Source: an uncultured Chloroflexota bacterium
GTDB lineage: Bacteria; Chloroflexota; Limnocylindria; Limnocylindrales; Limnocylindraceae
DNA: 36,243 nt
Assembly (NCBI GenBank): GCA_903944295.1
Contig: CAJARA010000138.1
Coordinates: forward strand, 1 to 36,243
Direction: 5' to 3'
The position numbers and the translations under genes were made by a program. Positions 9,774-18,977 of this stretch are shown here, piece by piece. The notes under the pieces are model-generated. The model was not told where the DNA came from. It did not search any database and was given only the letters and a program-made list of their open reading frames with translations. Each line of letters starts with the position of its first letter. Position 1 is the first letter of the stretch.

Positions 9774-10685
9774 GTGCGCGTCGCACTCCTCGGCCTCGGC
9801 CTGATCGGTGGATCGATCGCCAAGGCGCTCCGAGAAGATCCCTCCGGTGCTGGACCACTCGATCCAGGCGGTGTTGAGATTGCGGCCTGGACGCCGAGCT
9901 CGCTCGGACCGCGCGCCGCGCTAGAGGCTGGCGCCGTTGACCAAGTTGCCCGCACGATCGCTGAGGCGGTGGATGGCGCCGCGCTGGTTGTCATCTGTGC
10001 ACCGCCCGTTGCGGCATCAAGCATCCTTGATGAACTCGTCATCTGCCGTCGCTCCGGGCGACTCGCTGAGAGCGCAGTCGTCACCGATGTCCTCTCAACA
10101 AAGCGCTGGATCATGGCGGAGGCGGCGAAGCGCAGCTTACGATTCTGCGGTGGCCATCCGATGGCGGGGAGTACCGAGACAGGATTCGCCGCCGCGGACG
10201 GGAATCTCTTCCTCGGACGGCCATGGGTTGTGGTGCCAGATCATCACGGCGCAAGCAGCGCGGCGGCACTGGTTGAGCGACTCGCATCAAGTTGCGGCGC
10301 GCGCCCAGTCACCATGGATGCCGATCTGCACGATGCCGCCACTGCGGCGGTGAGCCACCTCCCGCTCCTCCTCGCAGCGGCGCTTGTCAGCGCCGTCTCA
10401 AAAGGCGAGCAGGGCCAGGCTGCGGATGGCTGGCGCGTCTCCCACCTGCTCGCGAGTAGCGGCTGGAACTCGGCAACTCGGTTGGCGCGTGGCTCAGAGG
10501 AGATGGGGGCGGATATTCTTGCAACAAACGCGCGTGAGGTGCGACGCCGTCTGCGCGCACTGCGCGATGAGCTTGAGCGTTGGGATGCGCGACTCGCCGC
10601 AGCAGAGAACGATCCACTTGTTGGGCGAACTGATATTCGCGCGCGTCTTGCGGAGGCGCGAGAGACACTGAAGGAGATCGATTGA
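9774..10685 (+). CDS. tyrA: Prephenate dehydrogenase
   Basis: N-terminal ALLGLGLIGGSIAKAL Rossmann motif, GGHPMAGSTETGFAAADGNLFLGRPWVVVP, and a helical C-terminal domain with HLPLLLAAALV. GTG start. Confidence 0.88.
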   Translation: MRVALLGLGLIGGSIAKALREDPSGAGPLDPGGVEIAAWTPSSLGPRAALEAGAVDQVARTIAEAVDGAALVVICAPPVAASSILDELVICRRSGRLAESAVVTDVLSTKRWIMAEAAKRSLRFCGGHPMAGSTETGFAAADGNLFLGRPWVVVPDHHGASSAAALVERLASSCGARPVTMDADLHDAATAAVSHLPLLLAAALVSAVSKGEQGQAADGWRVSHLLASSGWNSATRLARGSEEMGADILATNAREVRRRLRALRDELERWDARLAAAENDPLVGRTDIRARLAEARETLKEID

Positions 10686-11320
10686 GCGCATCCGCTGACC
10701 CGCTCGCGCGTGGCGCAGATGAGATGATCATTGGGATTCCTCGCGATGCGGCGCTCTCTGACGGTGCCTGGCGCGGCTTTAAGCGCTTCACGTCGGTTGA
10801 AGGTGGCCTTGCGGAGATTGCCCGACTCGATCGCGTGGGGAGCCCACGTCCACGGCGCGAGCTCGAGCTGGATCCTGAGTGGAAGCAGCCGATCCCGTAT
10901 GCCATCGCGCTCTACCGCACCGCTGAAGGAGAGCGCCAACTCTTCTGGATGGATCGCCTCGCTGGCGGGAGTGACCGGCGCCTCCACGGTCGTGCCTCAT
11001 TCGGTGTTGGCGGACATATCGGTGCTGACGATGGCGGCATCCTCGTTGCACTCGAGCGCGAGTGGCGTGAGGAGGTTGAGACGGCAGAGCTCCCCCGATT
11101 TACGCCGCTCGGCCTCTTAAATGATGACAGTGATGAGGTTGGCCGCGTCCACCTTGGCATCGTCTTCCTTGCCGAACTCTCCAGTCCTGAGATCGCTGTG
11201 CGCGAGCGCGAGAAGCTCGCCGGTTCTCTCGTTTCGGTTGAGCGTGCCGCCGCTCGTGCGAGTGAGCTTGAAGGATGGTCCGCCGCGCTGATCTCCCACA
11301 TCGCCACGCTGGGGGAGTAG
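10682..11320 (+). CDS. MutT/Nudix-like protein (COG4112-type predicted phosphoesterase)
   Basis: ASFGVGGHIGADDG...LEREWREEVE resembles a degenerate Nudix box. TTG start in a TTGA overlap with tyrA. Confidence 0.65.
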   Translation: MSASADPLARGADEMIIGIPRDAALSDGAWRGFKRFTSVEGGLAEIARLDRVGSPRPRRELELDPEWKQPIPYAIALYRTAEGERQLFWMDRLAGGSDRRLHGRASFGVGGHIGADDGGILVALEREWREEVETAELPRFTPLGLLNDDSDEVGRVHLGIVFLAELSSPEIAVREREKLAGSLVSVERAAARASELEGWSAALISHIATLGE

Positions 11321-11348
11321 CCCGAATACCTTCTCCGTACGCTGCCGC

Positions 11349-12833
11349 GTGCAGCATGCGGAGATGCCACTCTCAATCGCCACCAGCGCTCTCGTTGGGA
11401 TTCGTGGAGCACCGGTTGAGGTGGAGGTTGATGTCACCACGGGGATCCCCGCGGTGCGCATTGTTGGGCTCCCAGATACGGCCGTTGGCGAGGCGCGAGA
11501 ACGGATCCGCTCCGCGATCCGTGCCTCCGGCTTCACCTGGCCAGCCCGCAGGATCACCGTCAATCTCGCCCCCGCCGATCTACGGAAGAGTGGAGGCTCA
11601 TTTGATTTGGCGATCGCGCTCGGCATCCTCGCAGCGAGTGGCCAGCTGCAACTCAAAGGGCGTTCGATCGCTGCGGTGGGCGAGCTGGCGCTCGATGGGA
11701 GAGTCCGCAACGTTCCAGGGGCGCTCCCACTGGCACTCCCACTCGCCGCTCGCGAAGCGGTACACCTCCTTGTGCCGCTGGAGATCGCCGCAGAACTCCA
11801 AGGCGACGGCGCAGGATCTATATCTGGCGTGACGAGCCTCTCGGATGCCGTTGCGCTCTTAGCGGGGGCGAAGCGAGAGTCTCAGTCTTTGGCACGATCG
11901 GTCTCACTCCGCACTGATCCGCAACATCGTGTTGTGAGTGACGAGGAGTGCGAACTTTCCACGATTCGTGGTCAGCCGGGCGCAACACGCGCCGTGCTGA
12001 TCGCAGCGGTTGGACGCCTCCCGTTGCTTCTGGAAGGACCTCCAGGCGTTGGGAAGTCAATGCTGGCGCGTGCGCTCCACGGTGTGTTGCCAGATCTCAC
12101 AGCCAATGAAGCGTCCGAAGTGCGGGCGATCAGTTCGGCCGCGGGACTTGAGCGGGGTAGCAGCGCACGCCCACCGCTGCGCATGCCACACCATGACCTC
12201 ACCGTTGCCGGTCTCATCGGCGGCGGGCCACGCCTCGCTCCGGGTGAGCTGACATGGGCTCACCGTGGACTGCTGATCCTTGATGAGATTGGGGAGTTTC
12301 GCCGCGACACGCTCGAAGCGCTTCGTGAACCGCTGGAGCGTGGCGTGATTGATCTGGTGCGCGCGGGACGGTCGGAGCAGTTTCCAGCCGCAGCGCTCCT
12401 CGTTGCAACAGGGAACCCGTGTGGCTGCGGAGAGTTGGAGCGCTCTGACGGCGCCTGTCTCTGTACACCGGCTGCTCGTAGGCGGGGGAGCCTCTCACTC
12501 TCTGCGCCGATTCGTGATCGCTTCGCACTACGCGTGCGACTTGCGCGCTCACATGCACCGCTCAGCTCTCTACCGCGCGGCGGGATCACAACACTCGATG
12601 GGCGTGCCGCTGTCAAGCGGGCACGCGCAGCGCTACCGCCAGTCGCTCACCGCGTAGAGATGGTTGATCAACGACTACTGCAACGCGTTGTTGCGCCGCT
12701 CACTGAACAGGTGAGTGGACGGGGATGGGGCCATCTGCTCAACGTTGCAGTGATCTGTGCACTGCTGAACGGCGTGGAGAGGGTTGGTGAGGCGGAGCTT
12801 GCTGAGGCGCTGCACTTGACGGGTCGAATATGA
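11349..12833 (+). CDS. comM: YifB/ComM family Mg-chelatase-like AAA ATPase
   Basis: VEVEVDVTTGIPAVRIVGLPDTAVGEARERIRSAI, EGPPGVGKSMLARAL, RGLLILDEIGEF and GNPCGCG motifs. GTG 11349 or ATG 11364 start. Confidence 0.93.
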   Translation: MQHAEMPLSIATSALVGIRGAPVEVEVDVTTGIPAVRIVGLPDTAVGEARERIRSAIRASGFTWPARRITVNLAPADLRKSGGSFDLAIALGILAASGQLQLKGRSIAAVGELALDGRVRNVPGALPLALPLAAREAVHLLVPLEIAAELQGDGAGSISGVTSLSDAVALLAGAKRESQSLARSVSLRTDPQHRVVSDEECELSTIRGQPGATRAVLIAAVGRLPLLLEGPPGVGKSMLARALHGVLPDLTANEASEVRAISSAAGLERGSSARPPLRMPHHDLTVAGLIGGGPRLAPGELTWAHRGLLILDEIGEFRRDTLEALREPLERGVIDLVRAGRSEQFPAAALLVATGNPCGCGELERSDGACLCTPAARRRGSLSLSAPIRDRFALRVRLARSHAPLSSLPRGGITTLDGRAAVKRARAALPPVAHRVEMVDQRLLQRVVAPLTEQVSGRGWGHLLNVAVICALLNGVERVGEAELAEALHLTGRI

Positions 12834-13840
12834 ACGATCAGTCAGGTGGTGTCGGTGGTTTTGGCGCGCTGATGCGTTTGGACCCAGATGACCCGCGCAT
12901 ACCGGAGCACCGTCAGTCGCGGCTCGGCCTGCAGCCAGATGAGGATCGTCGTCGACCACTCTGGCTGAACGGTGACCCTGAGGCACTGCGCCTTCCGGCG
13001 ATCGGGATCGTTGGCACACGACAACCGAGCCCTCACGGACTCGCCGCCGCCCGAAGCATCGCAACGATCTGTGCTGCACGCGGCTGGCTCGTAGTGAGCG
13101 GCATGGCGCTCGGTATCGATGCGGCGGCGCATGAGGCGGCGCTTGACGCGGGCGGCGCAACGATCGGCGTGTTGCCGAGCCCCGCGCCTGGCGGCGTGCG
13201 GCAGGGGGCGCGACGACTTGCCGCACGCGTTGTGGAGCGCGGTGCTCTCCTCTCGGATCGTTCTCCTGGCACCCCTGCGGCGGCGTGGAGTTTTGTCACA
13301 CGCAACACGCTCTTGGCGGCGCTCTGCGACGGACTGATCGTGGTGGAGGCGCCGGAGGGGAGCGGCGCGCTGATCACCGCTGAGGCGGCAGATGGCTTCG
13401 GCCTCCCGCTCGCCTTTGTCAGTGCGCCATTCGGTTCCGTTACGGCAGCTGGTGGTGCCGCCTGGTTCGCCCGAGCGAGTGAGCTCTCGCTTCATCTGAT
13501 TGAGCGCCGAGCCCCGCACCTCCTCACTGATCGCGCCACCCTCCAGGCGTGGCTCAGCGTCTGTGCGGCGTCCGTGTACGCAGACGGCGACGTGGGGAAG
13601 CTGTCTCTGCAGCCCTCAGGCGGAGTCCCGCCGATCGGCGGACTGCGCGGGGCGATCCTCCAGCGCCTCGAATCGGCGGGTGCGGCTGGGCTCGCTGAGG
13701 GAGATCTGCTCGACCTCAGCCGAGGGGCGGAGGCTGCACTCCCTGCGGCGCTCACCCTCCTTGCCGCTCAGGGGCTGATAGAGCAGCGAGGGGGGCGTTG
13801 GAGGGGTTCTGAAGGGGCGGTGCTACGCTCTCGCGCATGA
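12830..13840 (+). CDS. dprA: DNA-processing protein DprA (divergent)
   Basis: GIVGTRQPSPHGLAAARSIA, VVSGMALGIDAAAHEAAL, TRNTLLAALCDGLIVVEAPEGSGALITA and a C-terminal winged-helix-like segment. ATGA overlap with comM. Confidence 0.88.
   Translation: MNDQSGGVGGFGALMRLDPDDPRIPEHRQSRLGLQPDEDRRRPLWLNGDPEALRLPAIGIVGTRQPSPHGLAAARSIATICAARGWLVVSGMALGIDAAAHEAALDAGGATIGVLPSPAPGGVRQGARRLAARVVERGALLSDRSPGTPAAAWSFVTRNTLLAALCDGLIVVEAPEGSGALITAEAADGFGLPLAFVSAPFGSVTAAGGAAWFARASELSLHLIERRAPHLLTDRATLQAWLSVCAASVYADGDVGKLSLQPSGGVPPIGGLRGAILQRLESAGAAGLAEGDLLDLSRGAEAALPAALTLLAAQGLIEQRGGRWRGSEGAVLRSRA
13821..13829 (+). promoter_or_regulatory. Candidate extended -10 element TGCTACGCT upstream of topA
   Basis: TGC-TACGCT followed by 7 nt and ATG. 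An identical 9-mer lies upstream of alaS (32086-32094). Confidence 0.4.
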
Positions 13841-16458
13841 GTAAGGCTGCAACGAAGAATCTCGTGATCGTGGAGTCGCCGGCCAAGGCGGCCACGATTG
13901 AGCGTTACCTAGGTCCTGATTACACGGTGATCGCCTCCTATGGTCACGTTCGCGACCTCCCGCAGAAGTCTCGCCGTGCAGCGAAGGGGAGCGTCGCCGC
14001 GAAGCGGCCGAAGCGGAAGAAGGGGGACCCTCCGGCACCGAAGCCTGCAAAGGGACTCGGCAGCCTTGCGGTGGATGTGGAGAACGGCTTCACGCCGCAC
14101 TACGAGATCATTGAGGAGAAGGAGGGGCGCCTCGCCGACATCCGCCGCGCCGCAAAGGGGGCGGAGGCGGTCTGGCTCGCCACCGACCTTGATCGTGAAG
14201 GTGAAGCGATCGCCTGGCATCTGGCCGAAGCGCTGGAGATCCCAGAGGCGGATCGGCGCCGCGTCACCTTCAGCGAGATCACGAAGGGGGCGATCCTCGA
14301 ATCGTTCAGCCACCCGCGAGGAATCAACCTTGACCTTGTCAACGCCCAGCAGGCGCGTCGCATCCTTGATCGTCTCGTCGGCTACAAGCTCTCGCCACTC
14401 CTCTCGCGCCTCGTTGCACCGCGCTCCTCTGCCGGGCGCGTGCAGTCGGTTGCCCTTCGCCTTGTGGTGGAGCGTGAGCGCGCGATTCGCGCCTTCATCC
14501 CACGGCACTACAGCACCGTTGAGCTGGGCGTTCGCCCAGCCGTGGACCCAGATCTCGTCATCCCTGCGAGCCTTGTTGGGCCGAAGGGGGAGAACCTCGA
14601 AGTGGAGCCCGAGGTTGCCGACGCCGCCGTTGCGCGCGTTACGGGCGGAGTAGCAATCGTTACGGAGCGCAACGAGAGCACGCGAAAGCAGCGGCCCGTT
14701 CCGCCGTTCACCACCTCAACACTGCAGCAGGAGGCGGGACGCAAGCATGGCTACCGCTCACGCGTCACGATGCAGCTTGCGCAGAAGCTGTACGAAGGCG
14801 TTGACATTGGCGGCGAGCGCACCGGTCTGATCACCTACATGCGCACCGACTCACCAACGCTGAGCCAGCAGGCGATTAGCGAAGCGGCGGAGGTGATTCG
14901 CACACGCTTCGGCGCCGAGGCGGTGGTTGATGGCGGGCGACAGTACGCCTCCAAGTCAAAGAACGCGCAAGAGGCGCACGAAGCGATTCGACCGACAAGC
15001 TTCCACCGCACCCCGGAAGAGGTTGCGAGCTACCTTGATGATCGTGAGTTGCGCGTCTACACGCTGATCTGGCGGCGCGCGATCGCATCGCAGATGCCAG
15101 ACAAGCTCTCTGCTACCACCACACTCTTCTGGAGTGTTGGCGAGGATCGCCTCAAGACCAACGCAACGCGCACACTCGAGCCAGGGTTCACCGCCGTCTA
15201 CCTGGAAGGGAAAGACGACGAGGAAGAAGATGCTGAAGCGCAGTTGCCAGACCTTCCAGAGGGATCAAAGGGTGAGGTTGCAACCGCCGAAGCGGTAGCC
15301 CACCAGACGAAGCCAGAGCCGCGCTTCACCGAGCCGACGCTCGTGAAAGAGCTGGAGAAGCACGGAATCGGCCGACCGTCCACATATGCGGCGATCATTG
15401 AGCGCATCCAGGAGCGCGAGTACGTAGACCGTGATCGCGAGAACCGACTGCGCGCCACGCGACTCGGTGAGACGGTCTGCGATCTTCTGACGACGCACTT
15501 CACCGCCTTTGTTGATCTCGGCTTCACCGCTGGGATGGAGGAGGAGCTCGACGCCGTTGCCGAGGGGCGTGCCGATTGGCGTGAAGTACTTGGGAAGTTC
15601 TGGGCAACATTCGAACCACTGGTGACAGAGAAGGCGACGAGCATCGGCGCCGGTGAGTATCGCAACCGACCGAGCGATGAGAAGTGCTCCGAGGGTCACC
15701 CGATGGAGGAGCGTCTCGGCCGTTTCGGCTGGTACCTCGCCTGCAGCCTCTATCCGGAGCACTCTGAGCGGAAGTCGCTCTCCAAGGTAATCGGCGATGA
15801 CACACCTGGCGGTGATGTCCCCACCCTTGAGGGGGCTGGCCTCCCGTGCCCGCAGTGCGGCGCTGAGCATGGCGGGAAGATGGCGCAGCGACGCAGCCGT
15901 TTCGGCTACTTCCTTGGCTGCGATCGCTACCCAGAGTGCAAGTTCATCCCGAAGCCTGAGGTGCCAGAGGAGTTCCGTCTCGCCTTTGAGGCGCTCTGCC
16001 CAGTCTGCGGCGGTGAGCATGGGGGGAAGTTGCGCCCGCGCCGAAACAACAAGCGCAATACCTACTTCTACTCATGCGATCGCTATCCAGAGTGCAAGAC
16101 GATTCGCCCACGTCCGACCGGCGCCACGCACGCCGAGTGCGGCGCCACGATTGGTAAAGATGATGAGGGTGGAATCTGCACCCGCTGCGGTGCGCGCGTT
16201 GATCTCCCTGAGGGGGAGCTCGTCGGGCTGGTGATTGCAGGTGGAACGGCGGATCCACTCGCCTTTGCGCCGAAGCGCGGACGCCGCGTCGCCGCTGACG
16301 GGAAGGCAAAGGCAGAAGGGAACAAGGCGAAGGTTGCATCACGTGCTCGCACCGTGAAGTCGAAGGGGAAGCCGAAGCGTATCCCTGCCGCCGCGGCGGT
16401 CGCCGCCGCTGAGCTGTCGGCGAGTGACGCAGCTGGCGGAGAGGACGAGGCGACCTGA
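13837..16458 (+). CDS. topA: DNA topoisomerase I (type IA)
   Basis: NLVIVESPAKAATIERYLGPDYTVIASYGHVRDLP TOPRIM, ATDLDREGEAIAWH, GLITYMRTDSPTLS active-site Tyr, several C-terminal zinc ribbons and a basic tail. Confidence 0.97.
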   Translation: MSKAATKNLVIVESPAKAATIERYLGPDYTVIASYGHVRDLPQKSRRAAKGSVAAKRPKRKKGDPPAPKPAKGLGSLAVDVENGFTPHYEIIEEKEGRLADIRRAAKGAEAVWLATDLDREGEAIAWHLAEALEIPEADRRRVTFSEITKGAILESFSHPRGINLDLVNAQQARRILDRLVGYKLSPLLSRLVAPRSSAGRVQSVALRLVVERERAIRAFIPRHYSTVELGVRPAVDPDLVIPASLVGPKGENLEVEPEVADAAVARVTGGVAIVTERNESTRKQRPVPPFTTSTLQQEAGRKHGYRSRVTMQLAQKLYEGVDIGGERTGLITYMRTDSPTLSQQAISEAAEVIRTRFGAEAVVDGGRQYASKSKNAQEAHEAIRPTSFHRTPEEVASYLDDRELRVYTLIWRRAIASQMPDKLSATTTLFWSVGEDRLKTNATRTLEPGFTAVYLEGKDDEEEDAEAQLPDLPEGSKGEVATAEAVAHQTKPEPRFTEPTLVKELEKHGIGRPSTYAAIIERIQEREYVDRDRENRLRATRLGETVCDLLTTHFTAFVDLGFTAGMEEELDAVAEGRADWREVLGKFWATFEPLVTEKATSIGAGEYRNRPSDEKCSEGHPMEERLGRFGWYLACSLYPEHSERKSLSKVIGDDTPGGDVPTLEGAGLPCPQCGAEHGGKMAQRRSRFGYFLGCDRYPECKFIPKPEVPEEFRLAFEALCPVCGGEHGGKLRPRRNNKRNTYFYSCDRYPECKTIRPRPTGATHAECGATIGKDDEGGICTRCGARVDLPEGELVGLVIAGGTADPLAFAPKRGRRVAADGKAKAEGNKAKVASRARTVKSKGKPKRIPAAAAVAAAELSASDAAGGEDEAT

Positions 16459-17423
16459 TGACGGGGGGCCGGAAGCCGGCTCCAGTGGCGCGACGCGCGG
16501 CGGTCGCATCTGATCCTCGTGTCGCCACTTTCATGCAACACCTTGGCGCACGGACACTCTCCCCAGCAACGAGCCGCTCGTACCGCACCGTTGTTGAACG
16601 TTTCCTCTCATGGTGTGACGCTGAGCGAATTGATTGGCGAGCCCCAGAGCGAACCGACCTACGTCGCTATGTGGCGACCCTTGGTGATGGGGCGCAGCGC
16701 TCCACGGTGCAGCAGCGGCTCGCTGCGCTTGGAACCTTCTATCGCTTCTGGGTGCGGCAGGGGAGTGTGGCCAAAGATCCACTGCAAGCGCTTGCACGCC
16801 CACAACGTGAACGTCGCCTCCCTGATGTACTGAGCGCTGAACAGGTGACACGGCTCATTGAGACCGCCGCTTCGGCCGAGTCCCCCGTACTCGCGCTGCG
16901 TGACACCGCACTCGTTGAACTCCTCTACGGCGCTGGACTGCGCATTGCAGAGGTTGTGTCGATTCGCGTGCGCGACCTTGACTTGGCGCGCGGTGAAGTA
17001 CGCGTCACAGGGAAGGGTGAGAAGCAGCGCGTTGCACTCTTCGGTGCGCCGTGCATCAACGCACTGAAGCGCTACCTTGCAGACGGTCGATCTGAGCTGC
17101 TCAAGGCGTCTGCCACGGCAAGTGATGCGCTCTTCCTGAATCGCAACGGCACGTCGCTCGGTGAGCGTGGTGCGCGCGCTCGACTCAACGAGACCGCCGT
17201 CCGCGCCGGGCTTCCTGCCGCCTTTCATCCGCACACGCTCCGTCACTCCTTCGCAACGCATCTCTTGGATGGTGGTGCGGATCTGCGCGTGGTGCAAGAG
17301 CTACTCGGTCATGAGAGCCTCGGAACGACGCAGGTCTATACACACGTCTCCACTGCGCGGCTCCGCGGCCTCTATGCGTCGGCCCACCCTCGCGCTCGAC
17401 GCGCGGCAAAGAGGGACGCATAA
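16458..17423 (+). CDS. Tyrosine recombinase XerC/XerD family
   Basis: N-terminal SAM-like domain. Catalytic residues in LYGAGLRIAEV (R), TGKGEKQR (K), HTLRHSFATHLL (H..R), LGHESLGTTQVYTHV (H, Y). Confidence 0.95.
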   Translation: MTGGRKPAPVARRAAVASDPRVATFMQHLGARTLSPATSRSYRTVVERFLSWCDAERIDWRAPERTDLRRYVATLGDGAQRSTVQQRLAALGTFYRFWVRQGSVAKDPLQALARPQRERRLPDVLSAEQVTRLIETAASAESPVLALRDTALVELLYGAGLRIAEVVSIRVRDLDLARGEVRVTGKGEKQRVALFGAPCINALKRYLADGRSELLKASATASDALFLNRNGTSLGERGARARLNETAVRAGLPAAFHPHTLRHSFATHLLDGGADLRVVQELLGHESLGTTQVYTHVSTARLRGLYASAHPRARRAAKRDA

Positions 17424-17426
17424 CTA

Positions 17427-18977
17427 ATGAGTGGGCAGACGGTACGGAATAGCGCGCTCCTCTCAGCTGCGGCGCTTGCATCGCGCCTGCTCGGCTGGGT
17501 GCGGCTGATCGTCCTCGTCACCGCGTTCGGTGCGGATGGACGACTCGATCCGTACCTCGCCGCCTTTAAGATTCCGGACATTATTTACCAGTTGATTGCA
17601 GCAGGACCACTCTCAAGTGTCCTCGTACCGCTCGTGGTTCGACTGCGCAGCGAGGGAGATGAGCTTCGCGCCCGTCGCATCATGAGCTCAATCTTCCTCA
17701 TCTTCGGCGTCCTTGCGCTCGTGATCGCAGTCGCGGCGCTCCTCCTTGCTGGTGGACTCGCCGAACTTCTCGCGCCTGGGATCAGCGCGGCACAGCGCGA
17801 GGAGGTGGCCCAACTGAGCAGGATCCTCGCCCCTTCGTCGCTCGGCCTCGGGATCGTTGCAGTGGCGAGTGTTTGGACCGCCGCGAACGAGCGCTTCCTC
17901 GCCGCGTCGATTGGGCCGATCGTCTACAACCTCTCCGTCATCCTCTTCACCCTCTTCGGCGCTGAGCAGTTCGGCACTGTTGCCGCCGCACTCGGCACTG
18001 TTGTTGGCGCGCTGCTTTATGGCGTGATCGCTATCGCTGCTGCGCGGGTTGCTGGCTTACGCCTCGCGCGGCCCTCACTTAGGGATCCGCTCTTGCTCGG
18101 ATCGCTCGGTTCGCTGGTGCCACGCATGAGCGGGCTCCTGATTGTCCAGATCGTTCTGACCAGCCTTGTGGCGCTCGCAAGTACGCTTGGGCCAGGGAGC
18201 ATTACGGCGTGGACCTACGCCCTCTCGCTGGTGCAACTCCCGCTCGCGATGGTCGCAGGATCAATCGGCACGGCGATCCTTCCCGTTGCGGCACGCGTGC
18301 TGAACGTTGAAGGGCCAGCTGGCTTACTACGTGTGACACGAAGTGCACTCGGTGCGGCGATCTGGATGCTCCTCCCCGTCGCCGTGATTGGTGCCGCACT
18401 CGCCACCAACCCTGTTGGGCTGGTGCTTGGGATCTCGCCAGGGAGCCCCGTCGGTGCCCTCCTGTTTTCCGGGCTGAGCCTGCTCCTCTTTAGTCTCCCG
18501 ATTCAAGGAGCGACAAGCGTTGCGACGCGTCTCTGCTACGGAGCTGGCGATACACGTGGCCCTGTAGGGAGCAGCGTTGTTGCCTCTCTCCTTATCGCCC
18601 TCTCCGCAGCGCCTTTCGTTGCCGCGTTTGGATTTGCAGGGCTCGCCGCCGCCGTGCTCTTTGGTGAGGGAGTTGAGTGTCTGCTACTTCTCCTGCGACT
18701 CCGCAGTCACGTTGGAGGTCATCTGCTGCGTGAACTGATGCGAATGCTCGCTATGTCACTTGCGACGGCGGCGAGTGGTCTCGCCCTCGCACTCGCCCTC
18801 TCTGCGGCTGTGAGCGCGCTCGTTGCGAGTGAGAGCCTCGCCCTCCGTGCGCTGATCGATGCCAGTGCCGCGGCCGCCGGCCTCCTCTTCTATCTCCTGC
18901 TGAGCGCGCGGCTGAAGGCTCCGGGGTCCGACGCACCGATAGCTACACTCAGGCGCGCGTGGGGACGGATTAGATGA
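17427..18977 (+). CDS. murJ: Lipid II flippase MurJ (MviN family)
   Basis: Polytopic membrane protein with N-terminal NSALLSAAALASRLLGWVRLIVLVTAFGADGRLDPYLAAFKIPD. Confidence 0.93.
   Translation: MSGQTVRNSALLSAAALASRLLGWVRLIVLVTAFGADGRLDPYLAAFKIPDIIYQLIAAGPLSSVLVPLVVRLRSEGDELRARRIMSSIFLIFGVLALVIAVAALLLAGGLAELLAPGISAAQREEVAQLSRILAPSSLGLGIVAVASVWTAANERFLAASIGPIVYNLSVILFTLFGAEQFGTVAAALGTVVGALLYGVIAIAAARVAGLRLARPSLRDPLLLGSLGSLVPRMSGLLIVQIVLTSLVALASTLGPGSITAWTYALSLVQLPLAMVAGSIGTAILPVAARVLNVEGPAGLLRVTRSALGAAIWMLLPVAVIGAALATNPVGLVLGISPGSPVGALLFSGLSLLLFSLPIQGATSVATRLCYGAGDTRGPVGSSVVASLLIALSAAPFVAAFGFAGLAAAVLFGEGVECLLLLLRLRSHVGGHLLRELMRMLAMSLATAASGLALALALSAAVSALVASESLALRALIDASAAAAGLLFYLLLSARLKAPGSDAPIATLRRAWGRIR

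Noticed and set aside
13940-14075. Lys/Arg/Pro-rich insertion in the TopA TOPRIM domain (QKSRRAAKGSVAAKRPKRKKGDPPAPKPAKGLGS)
   Set aside because: E. coli TopA also has a basic insertion at this site after RDLP, so this is a known variable region.
15265-16020. 251-aa minus-strand ORF opposite topA
   Set aside because: Antisense shadow of the TopA coding sequence with no family motifs.
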